Positions 43,038-54,840 of a stretch of 64,000 nt of DNA are shown one piece after another. A program made the position numbers and the translations under genes. How positions within the stretch are numbered: position 1 is the stretch's first letter; the number at the start of each line of letters is the position of its first letter. The DNA comes from Malaya genurostris. Its lineage: Eukaryota > Arthropoda > Insecta > Diptera > Culicidae. The notes under the pieces were generated by a model that made no database searches, had not been told where the DNA came from, and worked only from the letters and a program-made list of their open reading frames with translations. The stretch spans positions 129,138,650-129,202,649 of the forward strand of contig NC_080570.1 in assembly GCF_030247185.1 (NCBI RefSeq), in the 5' to 3' direction.

Positions 43038-45060
43038 GTGTGCGCTTCGATTCGAACAAGAGCGATTGCGTCATCCAGCTGCTGGTCGTTTGCATTGAAG
43101 GGAAGGAAAACGAAAAGTGGAAAAGGATAAGGAACATTATACAAAATCAGCCGTCCTAATGGCTCTAAATGTTATCTAATGAACTATTAGGATTACTTTC
43201 TTTGCTAATCGAAGGTTAAAATCATCGGTGCAAATCTAGAATAATTTAATTAGCTTTGTGCACTTTTTGCTGTGCTAAATTTGTTCGAGAAAAATGTTCC
43301 GAACAGTGTTTAATATCGTAGAGAATTCCATAATTTGACCCTTCTGAATGCCAGAATTGCCATTTGTTAAAAAGCTACAAACGAAATCACGTAAAAAGAA
43401 AGCTTCGTAGCCCAAATTAATTCAGTTTGGAATCAACTGGCACTGTGAGCAGCTTGAGCGATTGCGTCATCCTACTGCTGGTCGTTTGCATTGGAGAAAA
43501 AGAACATAATCAGCCGTCCTAATGGCTCTAAATGTTATCTAGAGAACTATTAAGACTACTTTTTTGAAAAATCTAAGGTTACAATCATTAGTTTAGTGCA
43601 AATCTAGAATAATTTAATTAACTTTGTAAACTTTTCGCATTGCAAAGATCGCATCAAACGAGTGCAAATGAAGTCAGCATTCGGCTGCTTCGGATTTCGA
43701 GAGAAATGCTCTGAACAGCGATCAATATCGTGGAAAATACCACCTTCTGAAAGCCTGAAATGATCCCCACGATAACATACATCATTCAGCAGCTGGTCGT
43801 TTGCGTGTAAGTAAAATTTTTCGAAAAGTAAATAGCAACAGAAAAAACCTGTTTTAATCCACCTAGTGGTGTAATGATGTCTTTTTCATATCAAACAAAC
43901 TGTGGTATTCTTCAAAATAGTTTTTTCTTCGATTCTTGAAAGATTAACCAGAATCAGTTAAGTAGTCCGTTTACTGATAATGACTACCGATTGGAGTAGT
44001 TGTTTGGCCGATTAAGAATTTTTCATGTTTTCTGTCTCGACTCTTTAAGGGTCTTTTAACACACTTTACCCTATATATCCAGAACCAGATGTCGGATCCG
44101 GATGAAATTCAGGAATTCCGTACAAGATCCCTGATCCTTCCATTAAAACCTAAGTTTGTGAAAATTTGTCGAACCATCGCTGAGAAAAATGAGTGAGATG
44201 AAGAACCAGGATAGCCGAAATCAGTTTGTTTGGCCGTCAACTGATAATGACTATCGAATGGACTAGTTTTTGGGTCAGTTTAGAATTTTTTCTACGCTTT
44301 TTGTTTCGCCCCTCTGAGTTATGGTATACAAATTTTTACACACTTTACCCTATAAATCCGGAACCGATCCAAATGAGATTCAGAAGTTTTGTATGGGATC
44401 ATAAAATCATTCAGTTGAATTAAAGTTTGTTGAAATCGCTCACGCCATCTCTGAGGGAAGTGAATAAGTAATTTTAAAAAGGAATTTTTGCACTAATCAC
44501 CTTATAAGTCCGGAACCGGAAGTCGGTTACAGATGAAATTAACAAGTTTTGCCGTCCCGACCCGACAAGACCCGTCATTGGAATTGAAGCTTGTAAAAAT
44601 CGGTCACGCCATCTCTGAGAAAAATTAGTAGAAATATTTTGATTTTTTGGCACATTTTTTTTAAGTTTGTGAAAATCGGTTTAGCCATCTCCGAGAAAAG
44701 TTAGCACAAAAAACGTTACATACACACTTACGCACATACACACACACCTACATTTTGTGTACTCGGCGAACTGAGTCGAATGGTATCTGATACTTGGCCT
44801 CGGTTCAAAAGTCGGTTTTCATAGTGATCGCATAACCTTTCTATATGAGAGAGACAAAAATTCATGAAATAGATCCGAAAAATGAAAAATGATTATTCTA
44901 AATGAAATAGTTAACCTCAAAATTCTTTATGTTGTTATTTTTGTAGTCGTTAGAGACGCTGTTTTGAAGAAATGTTCAAACGAAATCACGTAAAATGAAA
45001 ACCCTTCTCGAAAATTTTTTCAGTATTGAATTGATCTGCACTGTGTGCAGTTTTGCTGGA
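43038..45060 (+). repeat. tandem ~400-bp units, last one split by a FamA repeat
   Basis: Unit 1 (about 43038-43425) and unit 2 (about 43440-43790) share 'gagcgattgcgtcatcc', 'gctggtcgtttgcatt', 'cagccgtcctaatggctcta' and 'gtgcaaatctagaataattt'. A third begins with 'cagcagctggtcgtttgcgt' at 43787. The 'aaacgaaatcacgtaaaa' part of a unit recurs at 44977, beyond the FamA repeat, so that repeat appears to have split the array. No open frames. Confidence 0.55.
43848..44866 (+). repeat. FamA repeat, longer copy
   Basis: Starts 'cctgttttaatccacctagt', ends 'cctttctatatgagagagac', as in the copy at 15255-15888. The interior repeats the 'ccggaaccggaagtcgg' and 'aaaatcggt..gccatctctgagaaa' module about four times and holds a short CA tract (about 44738-44752). 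Non-coding. Confidence 0.65.
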
Positions 45061-45282
45061 GGACGGACGGAAAAAGTGAAGCCTTCTGTGTCCGGAAATA
45101 TCGAAGGATTTTAATTGTTTGGTCTACTATGTCCATCGCTCGCTCCATTCGCAGTGCGATAAGTGCGGAAAATTTATAAAGTATGAATACAAAAGAGAGA
45201 ATACATATTCAAATCGTCAGTTCTACGGGCCATAAATGATAGTGTTATAATCCGCAATTACGGTCAAATCATTTAGTTTCAA

Positions 45283-45891
45283 CCCGATCAAATGGTAATA
45301 ACAGAAGTATAACAACTGGAGTAATTTATTTAAGAAATATTTTGTAACAAATTTGGAAATATTTTTAGCTGGTAAGCTGTTAAAATAAAAAAGACTCTAG
45401 AGGGAACAAAATCGTAACAGATTTTAGAACGTTTGTATCACAATTATTATTGAATTTGTTATAACTACAGAAATCCGAAAGCATACATTTATAACAATAG
45501 TTGTAATAAATAAGATGGCAAATTTAACACAGAAAAACTATATCACAGCCAACTTTTAGCATGCTTTCAATCCGAAATTGTTGAATGATTTTTTTTATTA
45601 AATGAATAATTTATTTAGTGATCTGGTTTCTTCTTTTAGTTTTCTGAAATTCTGATCATTATATTTCGATATAATGCAACGGAAGAACTCATTTTTCCAA
45701 TAAGTGAACGTTATCATGAGTATTGCAAATGAAAATAAAACATCATAACTGATTTTGTTACTATATTGTTATCATAAGTTTAAATTTTCAACTGTTTTTA
45801 TTTGTTAAATATCTCAAAATAACACAAATTGTTATACATATCAACTGTTTGTATACTTGTGTTGTGATTTTGTTATGTGCATCTGATCGGG
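45283..45891. mobile_element. MITE-like element, TIR CCCGATCA (609 bp)
   Basis: Left end cccgatcaaatggtaataac, right end (inverted) cccgatcagatgcacataac. AT-rich interior with many 'taacaaattt' and 'tgttataac' words. A shorter relative is at about 54056-54286. No transposase and no clear target duplication. Confidence 0.55.
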
Positions 45892-48170
45892 CATGGGTGT
45901 CACGACTTGGTGCGGAACGTTAGCGCTGTAGGAAAGGGCACACAAGCAAGTAGTAGATTTACTTTATGCGCCGTTTGCCAAAACAAGAGGCAACCGATTT
46001 TTTTTCGGAATTTCGCTCGTGGGAATAACCGTCAACTGTGTTGAAAGTTCTAAGAGCTTTTAAAAACCGAAGCAAATATCCGATTTTATCACAATCCATT
46101 GATTAAAACTCGAGTAATCGGAAAAACGACACGGTGGCTCCTACTAATGAGATGACTGTTAGTAAAATAGCTCTATTATAAATTGTTTTGAGCTTATAAC
46201 CAATGATCGCATCATAAGCGGGAATACCCAATTAAGTTCAGTAAAACATGAACATGAACAAGTTTTACTTGGGCTGTTGAAGAAATTATACATCTTTTTT
46301 GAGTGTTACAATAGAGAAGAAATCATATTTATAATATTATAAATAAAATTTTCCAATAAACCAAACTCTTTCCGGAACTTCTTTCGATAAGGCCTGCAGA
46401 GTCAATGAGTTGTAAAAGTGATTCCCTTTTGTGTTTTCATGTTATTCCCACACACACACCGCCCGGCTTATCACTGTTTATGGCACAGGAACAGGATGTT
46501 CCCCAACCGACATCAGCACTAGGCAAGCAGGCAAGCAAAGCCACCCCCGTGGACTGCGCGTACGAACAACTTCAAATTGCAAATTATCGTCGAATAATTT
46601 TTCGCAGAAAAGTTCTCCGCTTGAGAGAAGCACTTTCCCACTACCGGAAGTGCCTACTTACCTGTGCTCGGTACTTACTACGGTCACAGCATTTTTTCTC
46701 CCCGTTAAGCTTTCGACTCAGCAACGCCTGGAAAGCGATAAAAAAGCGGTGTCGAAACTTTTGCTCTGTTGAATGGGGCTTTGCTGCGAGCAGAAGGTGA
46801 ACGAGTGTTTGGTGATGAGGGAGGGGGAAATAATTCACCCGAAGTGGTTCAGAAATTTGTGTGCCTTCCCCTCCGGGGGAAGGTGGATTCACTCGATCCA
46901 CTTGCAGCAATCCACATGCAGTTCTTTTTCGCAGTCTGGCATAACAATTAGAGTTGATTTTCGCTCACTCGATATCTTACCGGTGGAAACTACATGCGTC
47001 TTGGGAAAAACGTAAATAAATGTTTGTAATTAAGAAAAACTTCGCCCACTACTTCCGTGTTATTGTTGTGGGTAAACTTTCGATCCGTTACTTCTGAATG
47101 ATTTACAACTCTTCTCCGACCCGGTGGCAGGAAAAACCGACCCTTGCATCCTTTGTCACGCTGGTCCCGGAAAAATTCTTTTCTTGGCAGCGGAGTTGTT
47201 GTAGTAGAAAAAAAGGTCGCCGCTTGGTTTTGAAAATTTAAATTTATGAACTACACTCCGGTGACTGAGTTTGGGTTAGTTTTTCTTTTACTTCTCTCCG
47301 TTTTGTGTTCCACCCTCCCGGCCACTTGAGCACAACTTCCAGATCGACTTACGTTCATGTTTCATTCCAAAGGGCCCCAAAAAAAATTGAAAGAAACCGA
47401 AAGAGTTCTGAAGCCCGGTGCTGTTCGACAGAAGAAATCGGGTTGCTTTGGGTTTGGTACTTGAAGACAGAGAAATAGAGAACTACCGCCGTGTAACTCC
47501 ACTCTGGGATCGGAGTCGGATGTGGTGCTGTTTCAGGTGCAGGATGGAGCAGAAGCGGACACACTACAGGATCCCGGAAAAGCTCTATCGCTTTGTGGTT
47601 ATGCCCGTACGACCTGTTTCCTGGTAGGGGTAAGCGGGCAGGTTTCTTGAGATAACCCGTTCCCGGTTGCCAACCAACCCGGTAGAGGGAATGGTGGTGG
47701 TGCAGGGAGAATAGTTGGGCTCCTGGGCGTGGAGGCAAATATTTTTCAATAAACTTTCCAAAAGTTAAATGGTTATTTATTGTATGTAAATTCAGTAGCA
47801 TTTGCGTTCTCTTGCGGGATCTCACTTTTGCTTTCTTTTTTGGGGAAGGGGGGAGGGGGGGGGGGGGTATGTGACCGAGGGTAACGATGAGAAAAGCTTG
47901 GTTTTACTGCTGTACGGCGGGGGGTTGGGACCGGATCCGATGCCGCATGTGTGCAATGGGTAAGTGCAGTGAAAAATGAGTTTCGTTTAAAGTTTACACT
48001 ATCTATTTGGTGGATTCATGACATGGAACCGCACTAACTCACTTTTTTCCGGTTATTTCTTTTAGTTGGAATCATTTACCACCAAGGGAGTGCTCAAACA
48101 TTGAATTTCTACAGCTTTGGGACTTGCAAAGCACAGAGTTTTGCATTGTGTAAACATCACGTGAGTAGAA
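45892..48170. other. low-repeat non-coding DNA
   Basis: About 2.3 kb with no recognised transposon. It holds a poly-G run at about 47853-47868 and overlapping short frames on both strands (largest 131 and 156 codons) without domains or splice context. Possibly intronic or intergenic. Confidence 0.4.
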
Positions 48171-48605
48171 TATTTCACAAATGCGCGTCATGTCAATTTT
48201 GTGCATGTGCTCTATAAATTTCAACGCTTAGAGAAAAACGATTCCATGACTTGGCTGAGTTAGATTTCAAAATCAGCTACCCATGCAAAGTCAATCGTGT
48301 TCCAAAGTAAACCTTTTATAAACAAGCCCCGCCCTAATACAATGCTTGCTTCAAATGGATTCCGACATTACTAAAATTGTTCGTTCACTGAAGGCTTAAA
48401 ATTGATTTGCTCGGAAAGGGATTTCTTGGGAATTTTTACAAGCAAGAGACAATGGGCAAGGCTTTCCCACTACGTGATCTACGTTACTGGCAAAGTCACG
48501 ACGCAAACGCATTTGAAGAATGATAAACCAACAGGAACCTCAAAGGATACATTAAAGCACTTTAAGGGGGTTCTTCAACCGCACTGTGGTGGCTCGGTGG
48601 TGCGT
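48145..48605 (+). repeat. direct duplication, copy 1 of about 0.4 kb
   Basis: Landmarks 'gagaaaaacgattccatgac', 'aatcagctacccatgc', 'cccgccctaatacaatgctt' and 'ctgtggtggctcggtggtgc' recur in the same order at 49040-49455. The two copies start about 880 bases apart. Confidence 0.7.
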
Positions 48606-48680
48606 ATGTCTATCACAAGTAGTCTATTGTCTATCACAAGTATGTCTATCACAAGTAGTCTATCACAAGTAGTCTATTGA
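48605..48680. repeat. minisatellite (tatcacaagtagtct)
   Basis: Four to five imperfect copies of 'tatcacaagtagtct' / 'tatcacaagtatgtc'. Confidence 0.75.
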
Positions 48681-49039
48681 AAAGAAGGTCAGTTGGACTA
48701 TAAATAAAAGCTGAAGGAAGTAGTAGAAGTTTTCATTAAACTATCTAAACCTGCGTTTTGCCGTTCTTTGTAGAAAGGTAACAGAATTACTGGAGAAACC
48801 GATTTTTGGTTGGAGCTCTGCAGACCTCTGGACTTCAAGTTCGAAGATATAAAGGCGTAAGTGACGTAACCGACAAAACACATTTATTTTTTCTCCGCGA
48901 CGGGTTAACCGATTATAACTAACTTAAGCTCGGTTGAAAGCTACTATTGAATTGTATATCAAGTTTAAAGATCAAGTAGCTGTCACTTTCGGTTCCGAAG
49001 ATATATTAGTAAAAGTGACGTAACCGACAAAACAATGCG

Positions 49040-49455
49040 TGAGTTGAATATTTTTCAAATGCGAGTTATGTCAAATTTGTGTCTGTGCCCAATATATTTC
49101 AACGATAAGAGAAAAACGATTCAATGACTTGGCTCGGTTAGATTTAAAAATCAGCTACCCATATAAAGGCAATCATGTTTCAAAGTCAACCTTTTATCAA
49201 CCAGTCCCGCCCTAATACAATGCTTGCTTTAAATGGATTCAAACATGACTAAAATTGGCCTTTCACTTCAGGCTTGCTCTGAAAGGCATTTCTTGGAAAT
49301 TTTACTAGCTTATGGGTAAGGCTTTTCCTTTTTGAGATCAATGCTACTGGCAAAAACATGTCGCAAATGTAGTCGAAGAATGAAGCTCAAAATGTACATT
49401 AAAGTACTTTAAGGGGGTCCTTCAAGGGTACTGTGGTGGCTCGGAAGGTGCGTAC
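49040..49455 (+). repeat. direct duplication, copy 2, leading into ITmD37E transposase
   Basis: Second copy of the 48145-48605 segment ('cccgccctaatacaatgctt', 'ctgtggtggctcggaaggtg'). It ends about 20 bases before the transposase start at 49477, so the duplicated segment may be the 5' region of that transposon family. Confidence 0.6.
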
Positions 49456-49476
49456 TCTACTTTGTAAATAATCATC

Positions 49477-51323
49477 ATGGAAGCCGAAAGAAGGGAAAAA
49501 ATTGTGCACAGTTATTTGAAAAATCCTTTGTGGTCCGCATCTAGGCTAGCTAAACGGGAGCGGGTCATATCGCCGAAAGCCATTTCGCCGAAAGTCGTTT
49601 CGCCGAATGCCATTTCGCCGAAAGTCATTTCGCCGAATAGGTCATTTCGCCGAAAGTCGTTTCGCCGAAAGGGTCATTTCGCCGAAAGGGTCATTTCGCC
49701 GAAAGGTTCATATCTCCTGCATGTTATGTCACCTGTATACCTGATGTGGCGCAGCCACATAACCGAAGCTAAGATGGCTCGGCGGTACAAAGCCGCCGAG
49801 CCGACGCCAGCTGAGTCGGCCGCCGACCCGCCGTCGGAAGCGGCGGCCTCTTGCATACAAACCTGTAACCGCCTCGTTTGCCCGGTCTACTCAAAGCTAG
49901 GTTTCTTTGCTTTAGTTAGGTCCGAACGAGCGGTAGCGAGGTCGGACAGCACATGAACCAAAACGATGTGGCGTAGCCGCATTAGATATTTTTTTCATTT
50001 TTACTTAATAAACGGAAAATACCACCTACATTTGCCTGGTAGATACACCTATGCAATTGCTTTGGTCCTTACTAGCTAATAGTCAACAAGTTTTCTTGGG
50101 AACTACTTTCTGAGGTTCATGAATCAATCTTTATTCAAGAGTACAATAATCAATCATTATTCAAGAAGTACAATTGTAGGTTAACAAAACGGGCGTTAAC
50201 GATATCATCTTTCGTTTGTCTTTAATTTAAATTAATTCTAATTACGATTTCAAGACGATTTCAGGATTCGGCGAAATGACCCTTTCGGCGAAATGGCTTT
50301 CGGCGAAATGGCATTCGGCGAAGTGACCCATTCGGCGAAATGACATTCGGCGAAATAACCCTTTCGGCGAAACGACTTTCGGCGAAACGGCTTTCGGCGA
50401 AATGGCTTTCGGCGAAATGACCCTGATCCAGCTAAACAGCTGAAATTGCCCAGAAATACCCAGGCGCGTTATCAAACGATATAAGGAAACATTGACGACG
50501 ATTCGGAAGCCTCAAACCAATCGTCGGAGTGGAACTGTCGGCCGGAAACTGCGTGGTAAGATTTTGAAGACGATTAACGGGAATCCTAATCTGTCGGACC
50601 GTGATTTGGCCAGAAAATTCGGTGCTGTCCATAATACCGTGAGGAGAACTCGACTCCGGGAAGGCATCAAGTCGTATCGAGCTAGCAAACAGCCAAATCG
50701 GACCATAAAACAGAATAGTGTGGTCAAAATTCGTGCTCGGAAACTATACGACCAGGTGCTGACCAAGTTCGACGGGTGTCTTCTGATGGACGATGAAACC
50801 TATGTCAAGGCTGACTTCGGGGAAATCCCAGGTCAAAAATTTTACTTGGCAACGGCTCGGAGGGATGTTCCAGCCAAATTTAAATTTGTTTTTGGCGACA
50901 AATTTGCAAGAAAATTTTTGATTTGGCTGGGCATTTGTAGCTGTGGCAAAAAAAAACGAAAGTTTTCGTTACAAATAAGACCATGACATCGGAACTGTAC
51001 CAAAAAGAGTGTCTCCAAAAACGAACTTTGCTGTTCATTCGATCCCACGACCATCACTATCATTACAGCAAAGCCGTTCAAGAATGGTATGCAGAGAAAG
51101 GGGCCGAGTTTGTTCCGAAAAACCTTAACCCACCCAACTGCCCCCTTAACCCAGCCCTATTGAGAAATACAGGGCAATCATGAAGAGGAGACTCAAGGCA
51201 AAGGGAAAGGTTGTCAAAGACATCAATCAGATGACGACCTGGTTGAATAAGACAGCTAAAACGATGGACGAAGAAGGTGTGCCGTGTTACAGGAAAAAAT
51301 CGAGAATTCCTTCGAAACCGTGA
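49477..51323 (+). pseudogene. ITmD37E transposase, third lineage, split by a fold-back element
   Basis: The start MEAERREKIVHSYLKNPLW leads to SRLAK at 49555, where an 874-bp element interrupts. Beyond it the frame resumes (QLKLPRNTQA, then a one-base shift) and 50492-50986 carries the second DNA-binding part (SDRDLARKFGAVHNTVRRTR), the first catalytic block (CLLMDDETYVKADFGEIPG) and IWLGICSCGKKK. A shift follows, then MTSELYQKECLQKRTLLFIR. The block with the second catalytic aspartate is deleted between FIRSHD and HYSKAVQEWY. NPPNCP and, one frame over, PIEKYRAIMKRR mark the third. Stop at 51321. TIRs were not identified. It differs clearly from the copies at 30918 and 40037. Confidence 0.8.
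49556..50429. mobile_element. fold-back transposon with TTTCGCCGAAA-word ends (874 bp)
   Basis: Both ends are ~130-160-base arrays of 15-16-base words (catttcgccgaaag, gtcgtttcgccgaaag, ggtcatttcgccgaaag), inverted relative to each other. Outermost bases are gggagcgggtcat and, inverted, ggatcagggtcat. A perfect 8-base duplication, agctaaac, flanks it (49548-49555 and 50430-50437), and its removal rejoins the surrounding transposase frame. The interior (about 49700-50260) has GC-rich hairpins and an AT-rich right part but no transposase. The 8-base target is compatible with hAT or P-type mobilisation; the superfamily is not proven. Confidence 0.8.
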
Positions 51324-51399
51324 CGAATAATTTTATCCGTATTTTTTCTTAAAAGTTTGAAGAAAACGCTACATTTGTATACAAGAAGATCTTGAATTC

Positions 51400-53590
51400 A
51401 ATAATAAATAACTGACATACAGGCAATTGTCTTTGTTCCAATTCTATCTGAAGCAAGCTTTACAGCTAAGTTGCTTTCTAACTAAGTCTTCCGGGCCAAT
51501 TTTCACTAGTCAATTTTTCAATAAATTGCAAATATTTTTATATGAGAAAGTAAACACTTTAATAGAAAAGCATCATTATCATGAGTTTGTGAGGTACAAG
51601 TAGGTACAAATTGAATAGAAGATTTACAAATTTTTATATTTTTCACCTGAAAAATGAAGATTTTAATGTGGCAACCCTGCCCGCTATACGAAATTGTACA
51701 AAGCACATTGTGAACCGAGCAAAGCCGCACGCACCAGTTTTGCATCGTCATTTTGAATGACGATTTGAATGTTTCGACACTCATCGCCCTATAATTTCTG
51801 AACCGGTCGAATCTGAATGAAATTGCACAGCTTATTTTAGGAGAACGAGAGCTTATTTTCAATCATGATTTGTGAAAATCGGTTCAATCGTTACTAAGAA
51901 ATCGAAGCGAGTTCCGTTTTTGGAGTTTTTCTTCACTATCGTCGGTGCTTTCGAAAACGGAAACCGAGGACTAGTAGTCCTAAAGAAGTTTTATATATTC
52001 ACAAACTAACAAGATCTGTCAACTAGATGAATTTAGTTGTAAGTTTTATAAAAATGTGCACCTCGTTTCGCCATCGCTTGTGAAAAAAATGCTCATGAAA
52101 TTGAAAATTTTCACTAATCGCACTGTAATACCGGAACCGGAAGTCGGATCTGGATCAGCGTTTTGGGAACTTTTAAAGAATTTTAAAACCATTTATTTGC
52201 TTCTTGGTTTGTGAAAATCGGTTAGGAAATTTCCAAGAAAATTGAGTCCGCATTTTTTCATAAATTTGCACATATTTTCTTGTAATTCCGGAATCGGAAG
52301 ACGGATCCAAATGAAATTCAGATAAATTGTATGCGTCCATAAGCACTTTTGTCGATCAGGTTTCTGACTTTCAACCCGAAAAATGTTATGCTTCAATAAA
52401 GAGCAGTAACAAACACTTTTTCCAATTTCACATACCTGATGATGCTCTTGAAAACAATAGTTTGATATTTGATTTTGAAATAACCGCCTAAATTTTGAAT
52501 TTTGCGAACGTTCCTAGGTAATTCCTACTTAAGTTGTGTAAAGTTTTTATTCAAATTTTAATTTTAAATTGAAAATAAATATTTTTCAAGATGATTTTGC
52601 GCTTTTTCTCTTATGAAAAAAGAAAGGTAAGGCAAAAGCTTTAAAACTCGACCAATAAATATTGAAAAAAGTGATATGGCATTCGACTTAGTTCATTGAT
52701 TTCTGCAATGTTTCCTTAGATATGATTTTCACAAGCTTGGAGTCAAACGAATGCTTAAATTCTTCAATTTTATCGGTGGCCGATATTTGTTTCCGAAAAC
52801 ACAGAGTGATAAGTGTTAAAAATTTTAAAACGTCTTCAAAAGTGACTTTCACTATTTATAGGTCTTTTAGTTGCAGATTGAAAATAGCGATTTTAGTTTA
52901 ACGGACCCCGGATGTGCTGAAAATAGAAAAAAAATCTTAAAAAATTCGTATCGATTTATGTTTAGTTCTTGCTGTACTTTATGCTATGTTGATCTGATGA
53001 TTTTTTACGTAGTTCTAAATAAAAAATTTTGTTAATATTACATTGCAGTAATCGAAGTTGCAGATATCGAATTTTGCCCGTTGTCATCTATGTCATTGCA
53101 TGAACATTTTTAAATTCATGAATCAGACAAAAACGATTTATTGCACAACACCTTCGAAAGTTCAATCTATCCATATCTGAAAAATTTATGATAGTCGCAT
53201 TTCGTAGTATTTTGATTACTTCCAATCCGGAACCATGAGCTGGGATTGGAAATTTGCAATGTAGAGTTTAAAGCGACCGACCCGCATTATGAGACTTTCT
53301 ATTTGAATCATTTTTCTGTGAGTCAATCTAGGTAGATATCAAACAATCAAAACGGAATGAAAGTTCAATTTTGATGGATTTTGTACAATACTTGCGGGGC
53401 TTCTGGCTGCAAATATCGCAAACTAATGGCAAATGGTTGATCATCAATCATAAAAACTTGCTATTTGAATCGATATTATATACACTTTTTCTGATTTTTC
53501 ACTGTCCTTCAAACGAATTTTTATTCTAATCTAAATTTACGAAAATCGATTCAGCCATCTCCGAGAAAATTAAGTGCACATTTTAATCAA
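51400..53590. repeat. old FamA/R-related repeat DNA
   Basis: Scattered modules such as 'tgtgaaaatcggtt' (51873, 52208), 'ccggaaccggaagtcggatc' (52131), 'cggaatcggaagacggatcc' (52286) and 'cagccatctccgagaaaatt' (53553) show that most of this stretch is decayed repeat of the FamA/R type. No coding pattern. Confidence 0.45.
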
Positions 53591-53597
53591 ATATACC

Positions 53598-53930
53598 CTT
53601 TACTATTCTTTACGTTTCGTCTTTGACTCGTCAGTGCAGAGCAGTTCAAATTGAACTGCTTATTGCAAACTTAAACAGTTCAACTTGAACCGCTAAGCAG
53701 ATGTAAAGTTAATGCTACTTGCAAAACACTTATTCAATTGGTACCGAAGTACCACGTCTTTCCTGACGTGCCGAACGAAAACGTTGTTTTCGGCTTATAC
53801 TGGCCGATTCAGATTTGGTCATTTAGGGGTTAGCCTATGTTTGTGCTTAGGGCACATAACCGTTTTTACTATTCTTTACGTTTCGTCTTTGACTCGTGAC
53901 TGAATCGGCCAGTATAAGCCGAAAACAACT
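53598..53930. repeat. 33-bp direct repeat and ~30-bp inverted repeat
   Basis: 'tttactattctttacgtttc' plus 'gtctttgactcgt' occurs at 53598-53630 and again at 53867-53899. 'gttgttttcggcttatactg' plus 'gccgattcag' (53782-53811) is inverted at about 53901-53930. Looks like a rearranged MITE; related words occur at 30830-30912. Confidence 0.6.
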
Positions 53931-54055
53931 CAAAACTTCCCGGTTCGAAACCAGTCGCTTGACTGTTCCTGTTTTTTTATCGCAAATCAAATCGCCTAAA
54001 AGTATGCAATTTTATCTTACTTTGCGAAATCTTAGATTTGCACGATAAAGCCTTT

Positions 54056-54286
54056 CCCCCCAAAACTGGGTAATAACAGCTGAAAAGTCGTACTTAATTT
54101 GTAACAAATTTAGATATAATATTGATATTTACATATCAGGGTTTGTAACAATTTTGTTATCACCCAGGTTAAATTGAGTTATAATTATTGTTATTTCAAC
54201 TATTAACGAGGTAAAGATTATGACTAATTTAGATAGAAAAAACGAAACAACCCCAGATACAATTTTGTTATCCCTTGTTGATCGGG
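54056..54286. mobile_element. short relative of the CCCGATCA MITE
   Basis: Left 'cccaaaactgggtaataac', right 'gttatcccttgttgatcggg', similar to the ends of 45283-45891. It is embedded in a FamA remnant that resumes at 'ataagacctttcatttgaat' (54300) and ends 'tttctatatgagaaaggcaa' (about 54388-54408). Confidence 0.45.
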
Positions 54287-54840
54287 AGTCTATTGGATCA
54301 TAAGACCTTTCATTTGAATTTTGTGATCTCGATGAACTGAGTCGATTGGTATATGGTAAAGTCGGTTTTCACAGCGATTTCATAGCCTTTCTATATGAGA
54401 AAGGCAAACATGAAATTTTGTGATCCTCCAAATTTTAGAAATATATGAAATGGAAGCATTTTAACAAGCAAATACTTAAGAATACCGGATGATACCAAAA
54501 CTGGAAGTGTGAGAAAATATTTCCATAAAAATTAAAACCAATGTATACCCTCCCGACAATGAACAGAACAATTTTTTAAAATCTCTTTCCTAATTTTTAG
54601 CGCAGAGATTGCGACATGACAAAGTCATCCTCTAACACGACAACGCTCGGCCTCACGTCGCAAAAGTGATCAAAAAGTATTCCCCTTCTGACTTCCACCT
54701 ATTCCGTTCGATGGCACACGGCCTAGCAGATAAACATTTTCAATCCTTCGAAGAGTTGGAAAAATGGATTGCTTCATGGATAGCGTCAAAAGAGGACTCC
54801 GTTTTTTCGAGCCGGGATCAGAAAATTGCTGGAAAGATGG

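Noticed and set aside
46405..46800. 131-codon plus-strand frame
   Set aside because: Low-information sequence with no family motif or conserved neighbours.
47355..47825. 156-codon minus-strand frame
   Set aside because: No recognisable domain or homologous motif; several overlapping frames on the other strand are equally open.
49560..49710. CRISPR-like array of short repeats
   Set aside because: Words are only ~15 bases with no unique spacers, they recur inverted 600 bases away, and the context is a eukaryotic transposon.
49778..49804. Bacterial-type intrinsic terminator (GC hairpin)
   Set aside because: No U-run follows and the hairpin lies inside a fold-back transposon in eukaryotic DNA.
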